Shown here in pieces: positions 34,875 through 37,269 of a stretch of DNA of 37,269 nucleotides; within the stretch, counting starts at the first letter, position 1; each line of letters opens with the position of its first letter. The translations under genes were made by a program, and so were the position numbers. The stretch lies in assembly GCA_016209255.1 (NCBI GenBank), contig JACQWL010000590.1, positions 1 to 37,269 on the forward strand, in the 5' to 3' direction. The stretch is from Verrucomicrobiota bacterium. Lineage in GTDB: Bacteria; Verrucomicrobiota; Verrucomicrobiia; Opitutales; Opitutaceae. The notes under the pieces were generated by a model. That model made no database searches. It was not told the origin of the DNA and saw only the letters and a list, made by a program, of their open reading frames with translations.

Positions 34875-37269
34875 ATGGTGGATTCGCTCCGCATGCCCTG
34901 GCTATCTCGTCTCGCCGCCCTCCTCGCCGTGCTGGTCCCGAACTCCCTGCCGGGCGCGGCTCCCGCCACCCCACTCACGCCGGAGCAGATCCTGCAAAAG
35001 GTCACCTATCCGCCGGAATTCGCGGCCACCGTGTTCGCCGCGCCGCCGGACGTCTCGTATCCCGTCTTCCTCAGCGCCGCGGCGGACGGCACCCTGTTCA
35101 TCGCCAGCGATGAGAACGGCTCCCTCGGACGCGAACCCAACCGCGGCCGCGTGATCCGGGCCCGTGACACCGATGGCGACGGTCGCGCGGATCACTTCAC
35201 GACGTTTGCAACGATGGACAGCCCGCGCGGCGTCGCCTGGGACCAGAGCACCCGCACCCTCTACGTGATGCACCCGCCGGATCTCACGGCGTATCATGAC
35301 GACAACGATGACGGCGTGGCCGATCGTTCGACCACGCTGATTGCCGGCCTCGGCTTCGGTCTCGATTTTCGCGGCGCGGACCATACGACCAACGGCATTC
35401 GCCTCGGCATCGACGGCTGGATCTACATCGCCGTAGGTGATTACGGCGCCGTCAGGGCGACGGGCCGCGACGGGCGCACGCTCTCCCTGCGTGGTGGCGG
35501 CATCGTGCGCGTGCGGCCGGACGGCAGCGGCATGGAGCAGGTCTCCTCCGGCCAGCGCAACATCCTCGCGGTCGCGGTGAGCCCCACGCTTGATCTGTTT
35601 ACGCGCGACAATACCAACGACGGCGACGACTGGAATGTCCGCCTGAGCCACGTGCCCGTCGGCGCGCAGATGGGGTATCCCACGTTGTTTCGTAATTTCA
35701 GCGACGAAATCATCCCGCCGATGGTCGATTACGGCGGCGGGTCTCCCGTCGGCTCCATTTTCATCGACGAGCCCTCGTTGCCCCGCGCCTGGTCGCAGGG
35801 ATTTTATTCCGTCGAGTGGGGCAGAAACGAAATCACCCTGCACCCGTTGACCCCCGCCGGCGCCTCGTGGAAGGCGGATGCGATTCCTTTCATGAAGATG
35901 ACCCGCGCCAACGATCTCGAGGTCGATGGCGGCGGTCACCTCTACGCGGCGAGTTGGGACGGGGCGTCCTTCAACTTCGCGGGATCCAATGTGGGCTACT
36001 TGATTCGCCTCGTCGGAAAAAGTGCGCCGGTCGTCGCCGTGCCGGACTTCGCCGGATTGACTGTGCCGGCGCTGGTCGGCCACATCGGCGCTGGCAGCGG
36101 CATGTGGCGGCTCGCGGCCCAGCGGGAATTGCTCAAACGCGGAACCTCGGCCGCCGCCGTCGACGGACTGCGCCGCATCGCCGAAGCGCACGCGCTGCTC
36201 GCTGCGCGCGTCGCCGCGATCTTCACCTTGAAACTGCTCCAGGGCGCCGCCTCTCATCCGGCGCTTGTCGCGCTCGCCCGACAGGAGGCCGGGCGTGAAT
36301 TTGCGCTCAAGGCCCTCGCCGACGACCCGCGGGTGGCCGACGCTGTGCCGGCCGAGCCCTTCGTCGCGGCCCTGGCAGATACCAACCCCCGCGTGCGCCT
36401 TCAGGCCGCCACAGGTCTGGGCCGTCTCGGCCAAGTCGATGCCGCGCCTGCGCTGCTGAAACGCACGGCCGATGCCGACCCCACGGTCGCGCACATTGCG
36501 GTGCAGGCCCTGCGCACGCTGCGCGCCACCGAGGCCTGTTTCGCCGCGCTCGACGACGGACCGGCGAATGTCCAACGCGGCGCCTTGCGCGTTTTGCAGG
36601 CGTTGCCTGAACCGGCGGTTGTTGACGGGCTGTTGCGGAGGCTGCCAACGGCGACCGGGGACCGGCGGGTCGGAATTTTCACGACCCTCGCCCGATTGAA
36701 CACGAAAGAGGCTCCCTATACGGAGCCAAAGATGTGGTGGGGCACACGCCCCGACACGAGCGGACCGCTCTTCAAGCCGGAACGCTGGGCGGAAAGCGAT
36801 CGCATCGAGGCGGCTTTGAAACAGCAGCTCGAAGCCGCGACCGGCGCGGAGGCCAGGCAATTCGTCAGCGTGGTTGTCCGCACGAAGGTGAATTTTCCCG
36901 GCCTGCTCGAACTCATGCTGGCCAAGGCGGGCGAAAACACTGCCGCGCGCCTCAATCTCATTGCCCCGATGATTTCGCCCAAGGCGCCCCTGCCTGAAAA
37001 CCTGCTGGCCATCCTGAACAAGGTCGCCGGCAATCCCGGGGAGCCGGTTGAGCTGCGGGCGCGTGCCCTGCGGCTGCTCGTCAGCACCGTGGACCGCAAC
37101 CTCGAGGCCGTCGTCGCTGCGCTTGCACCATTCGCGCGGAGCGCAGGACCGGCCCCGCTTGTCACCGTCTGGGAGGAATTCGCGCGCGACCCGCGACACG
37201 CCAAGCGCGTCAATGTTTACAGCGGGCTGGCCCGCGACCCCGTCGCCTCCAAGCGATTCGTCGGCACCA
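34875..37269 (+). CDS. PVC-type membrane-bound dehydrogenase with HEAT repeats (3' end outside window)
   Basis: Open reading frame from ATG 34875 to window end, absent from the ORF track because no stop is reached. MVDSLRMPWLSRLAALLAVLVPNSLPGAAPATPLTPEQILQKVTYPPEFAATVFAAPPDVSYPVFLSAAADGTLF, RARDTDGDGRADHFTTFA, GLGFGLDFRGADHTTNGIRLGIDGWIYIAVGD, TEPKMWWGTRPDTSGP. Confidence 0.85.
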   Translation, partial: MVDSLRMPWLSRLAALLAVLVPNSLPGAAPATPLTPEQILQKVTYPPEFAATVFAAPPDVSYPVFLSAAADGTLFIASDENGSLGREPNRGRVIRARDTDGDGRADHFTTFATMDSPRGVAWDQSTRTLYVMHPPDLTAYHDDNDDGVADRSTTLIAGLGFGLDFRGADHTTNGIRLGIDGWIYIAVGDYGAVRATGRDGRTLSLRGGGIVRVRPDGSGMEQVSSGQRNILAVAVSPTLDLFTRDNTNDGDDWNVRLSHVPVGAQMGYPTLFRNFSDEIIPPMVDYGGGSPVGSIFIDEPSLPRAWSQGFYSVEWGRNEITLHPLTPAGASWKADAIPFMKMTRANDLEVDGGGHLYAASWDGASFNFAGSNVGYLIRLVGKSAPVVAVPDFAGLTVPALVGHIGAGSGMWRLAAQRELLKRGTSAAAVDGLRRIAEAHALLAARVAAIFTLKLLQGAASHPALVALARQEAGREFALKALADDPRVADAVPAEPFVAALADTNPRVRLQAATGLGRLGQVDAAPALLKRTADADPTVAHIAVQALRTLRATEACFAALDDGPANVQRGALRVLQALPEPAVVDGLLRRLPTATGDRRVGIFTTLARLNTKEAPYTEPKMWWGTRPDTSGPLFKPERWAESDRIEAALKQQLEAATGAEARQFVSVVVRTKVNFPGLLELMLAKAGENTAARLNLIAPMISPKAPLPENLLAILNKVAGNPGEPVELRARALRLLVSTVDRNLEAVVAALAPFARSAGPAPLVTVWEEFARDPRHAKRVNVYSGLARDPVASKRFVGT

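Noticed and set aside
34902-37199. 765-aa ORF on the minus strand
   Set aside because: Shadow ORF antisense to the open-ended PVC-type dehydrogenase CDS (34875..>37269), whose translation has recognisable family motifs; the minus-strand translation is Arg/Gly/His-rich with no recognisable domain.
1-37269. CRISPR array, tRNA/rRNA genes, transposase or integrase
   Set aside because: No regularly spaced repeats, RNA-gene signatures or recombinase motifs were seen on either strand.

Overview
The window is 37.3 kb, GC-rich, with every supportable gene on the + strand. Gene content and style (PSCyt/DUF1592-type cytochromes, DUF1552, PVC-type dehydrogenases, TonB receptors with a VQLSPFEV motif) suggest a Verrucomicrobiota/Opitutaceae-like genome; that assignment is inference. 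It reads as a glycan-utilisation locus. In order: C-terminal end of a TonB-dependent receptor (TBDR); DapA-family lyase, MFS transporter and enolase-superfamily dehydratase; ConA-like secreted protein A; DUF1587/1592/1588/1585 cytochrome-like protein; DUF1552 protein; GH95, GH29, GH2 and an SGNH hydrolase; TBDR1; LamG-like protein; Gfo/Idh/MocA oxidoreductase split by an in-frame TAG; DUF1080 (3-keto-disaccharide hydrolase family) fused to HEAT repeats but damaged; TBDR2, a paralog of TBDR1; clan GH-D-like glycosidase; ConA-like protein B, a paralog of A; a 1480-aa ThuA/SGNH/beta-propeller/HEAT/cupredoxin fusion; ThuA; and a PVC-type dehydrogenase running off the window. The most notable non-coding signal is one 16-bp palindrome (GGTGAACGNNTTCACY) occurring three times, each 109-115 nt upstream of the first gene of a unit. 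It looks like the operator of a small regulon that divides the locus into modules. Other notable points are three gene-decay events, two paralogous His-rich ConA-like proteins of unknown function, and a combination of fucosidases with a possible 3-keto-sugar redox pathway.
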